This document shows positions 63,669 to 64,000 of a stretch of 64,000 bases of DNA, one piece after another. Below the pieces are notes generated by a model. That model had not been told where the DNA came from. It did not search any database and saw only the letters and a list, made by a program, of their open reading frames with translations. Within the stretch, counting starts at the first letter, position 1; every line of letters starts with the position of its first letter. The stretch lies in the NCBI GenBank assembly GCA_017624835.1, contig JAGAMG010000011.1, positions 62,001 to 126,000 of the forward strand, written 5' to 3'. The DNA is from Lachnospiraceae bacterium (GTDB lineage: Bacteria; Bacillota; Clostridia; Lachnospirales; Lachnospiraceae). Made by a program: the position numbers and the translations under genes.

Positions 63669-64000
63669 TTAAGTTTCCAATGACTCCATGGTTTTTTCCA
63701 TTGCAATATTGATTCCTTCCGAAACAGTAAAACTTACCCGTTTAATTACCGCATCAATATCCTTCCCCGTCATATACATGTTGTTCAGCTCTGCGAAAGC
63801 AAGTCTATGATGTCCCATATATTTTACTCTTTCAAATTCCTTGTCTTCTTTCAAAAGCTTTTCCAAGGCATCCCCCACAATGGTTGCTGCATCCACCACT
63901 GTAGGAACACCGATTGCAATTACCGGTATCCCCAAAGTATCCTCTGTCAGGGCATTTCTATGATTTCCCACACCGGAACCGGGCTGTATTCCCGTATTGG
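63669..64000 (-). CDS. gpr: Germination protease GPR, C-terminal part
   Basis: The frame runs off the right end of the window, so the N-terminus is missing. The visible residues begin [20 protein letters not shown] and continue [20 protein letters not shown], a strongly conserved GPR block. GPR degrades small acid-soluble spore proteins during germination. It lies directly upstream of spoIIP, the usual Firmicutes order gpr-spoIIP-lepA-hemW. Confidence 0.95.
   Translation of the reverse strand, partial: NTGIQPGSGVGNHRNALTEDTLGIPVIAIGVPTVVDAATIVGDALEKLLKEDKEFERVKYMGHHRLAFAELNNMYMTGKDIDAVIKRVSFTVSEGINIAMEKTMESLET

Overview
The window is low-GC Firmicutes chromosome. It most resembles a motile, spore-forming Clostridia of the Lachnospiraceae type. 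Evidence: a Gram-positive PolC; CodY; sporulation genes (gpr, spoIIP, sigK); FliY in place of FliN; a CheC/CheD chemotaxis set; and sigma-A-like promoters with GGAGG ribosome sites. The family assignment is inference from gene content; no 16S is present. Almost everything is on the minus strand, so the biological order runs from high to low coordinates.

Right end (64000 to about 53 kb): a housekeeping, sporulation and DNA-processing block. It runs gpr (cut by the window end), spoIIP, lepA, hemW, sigK, an HD-GYP-like protein, comM/yifB, dprA, ispG and polC. A tRNA-Glu(CUC) with its own promoter and terminator, then topA and codY, follow at 53-45 kb.

Centre (44.9 to 9.8 kb): one continuous fla/che locus of about 35 kb and 40 genes, with mostly overlapping or very short junctions. 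The order is flgB flgC fliE fliF fliG fliH fliI fliJ ylxF/motE-like fliK flgD TIGR02530 flgE flbD motA motB fliL fliM fliY cheY fliO fliP fliQ fliR flhB flhA flhF flhG pilZ cheB cheA cheW cheC cheD hyp sigD fapA hyp swrB-like mltG-like. This is essentially the Bacillus subtilis fla/che order, including codY upstream and rpsB-tsf downstream, with motAB and a PilZ gene added. It encodes basal body, hook, type III export, stator, switch, chemotaxis core and the flagellar sigma factor. Flagellin, the hook-filament junction and cap genes, flgM and cheR are not here. A terminator ends the locus, and the rpsB promoter lies partly inside that terminator. rpsB-tsf follows with its own terminator.

Left end (7.5 kb to 1): a heterodimeric ABC exporter with one degenerate ATP site, a membrane-anchored TPR/YD-repeat protein, an MCP with a multi-helix membrane sensor, and on the plus strand the tail of a PMT-family glycosyltransferase.

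The most notable points are: (i) flhF carries a single in-frame amber codon in the middle of its GTPase domain; (ii) uncharacterised genes occupy the sigD-to-rpsB interval; (iii) competing hairpins lie between codY and flgB; (iv) a promoter lies within a terminator before rpsB; (v) FliY has a methionine-rich repeat linker; (vi) EF-Ts has an insertion of about 65 residues; (vii) a perfectly placed inverted repeat spans the two convergent stop codons at 491-519. I saw no CRISPR array, prophage, insertion sequence or restriction/defence system.
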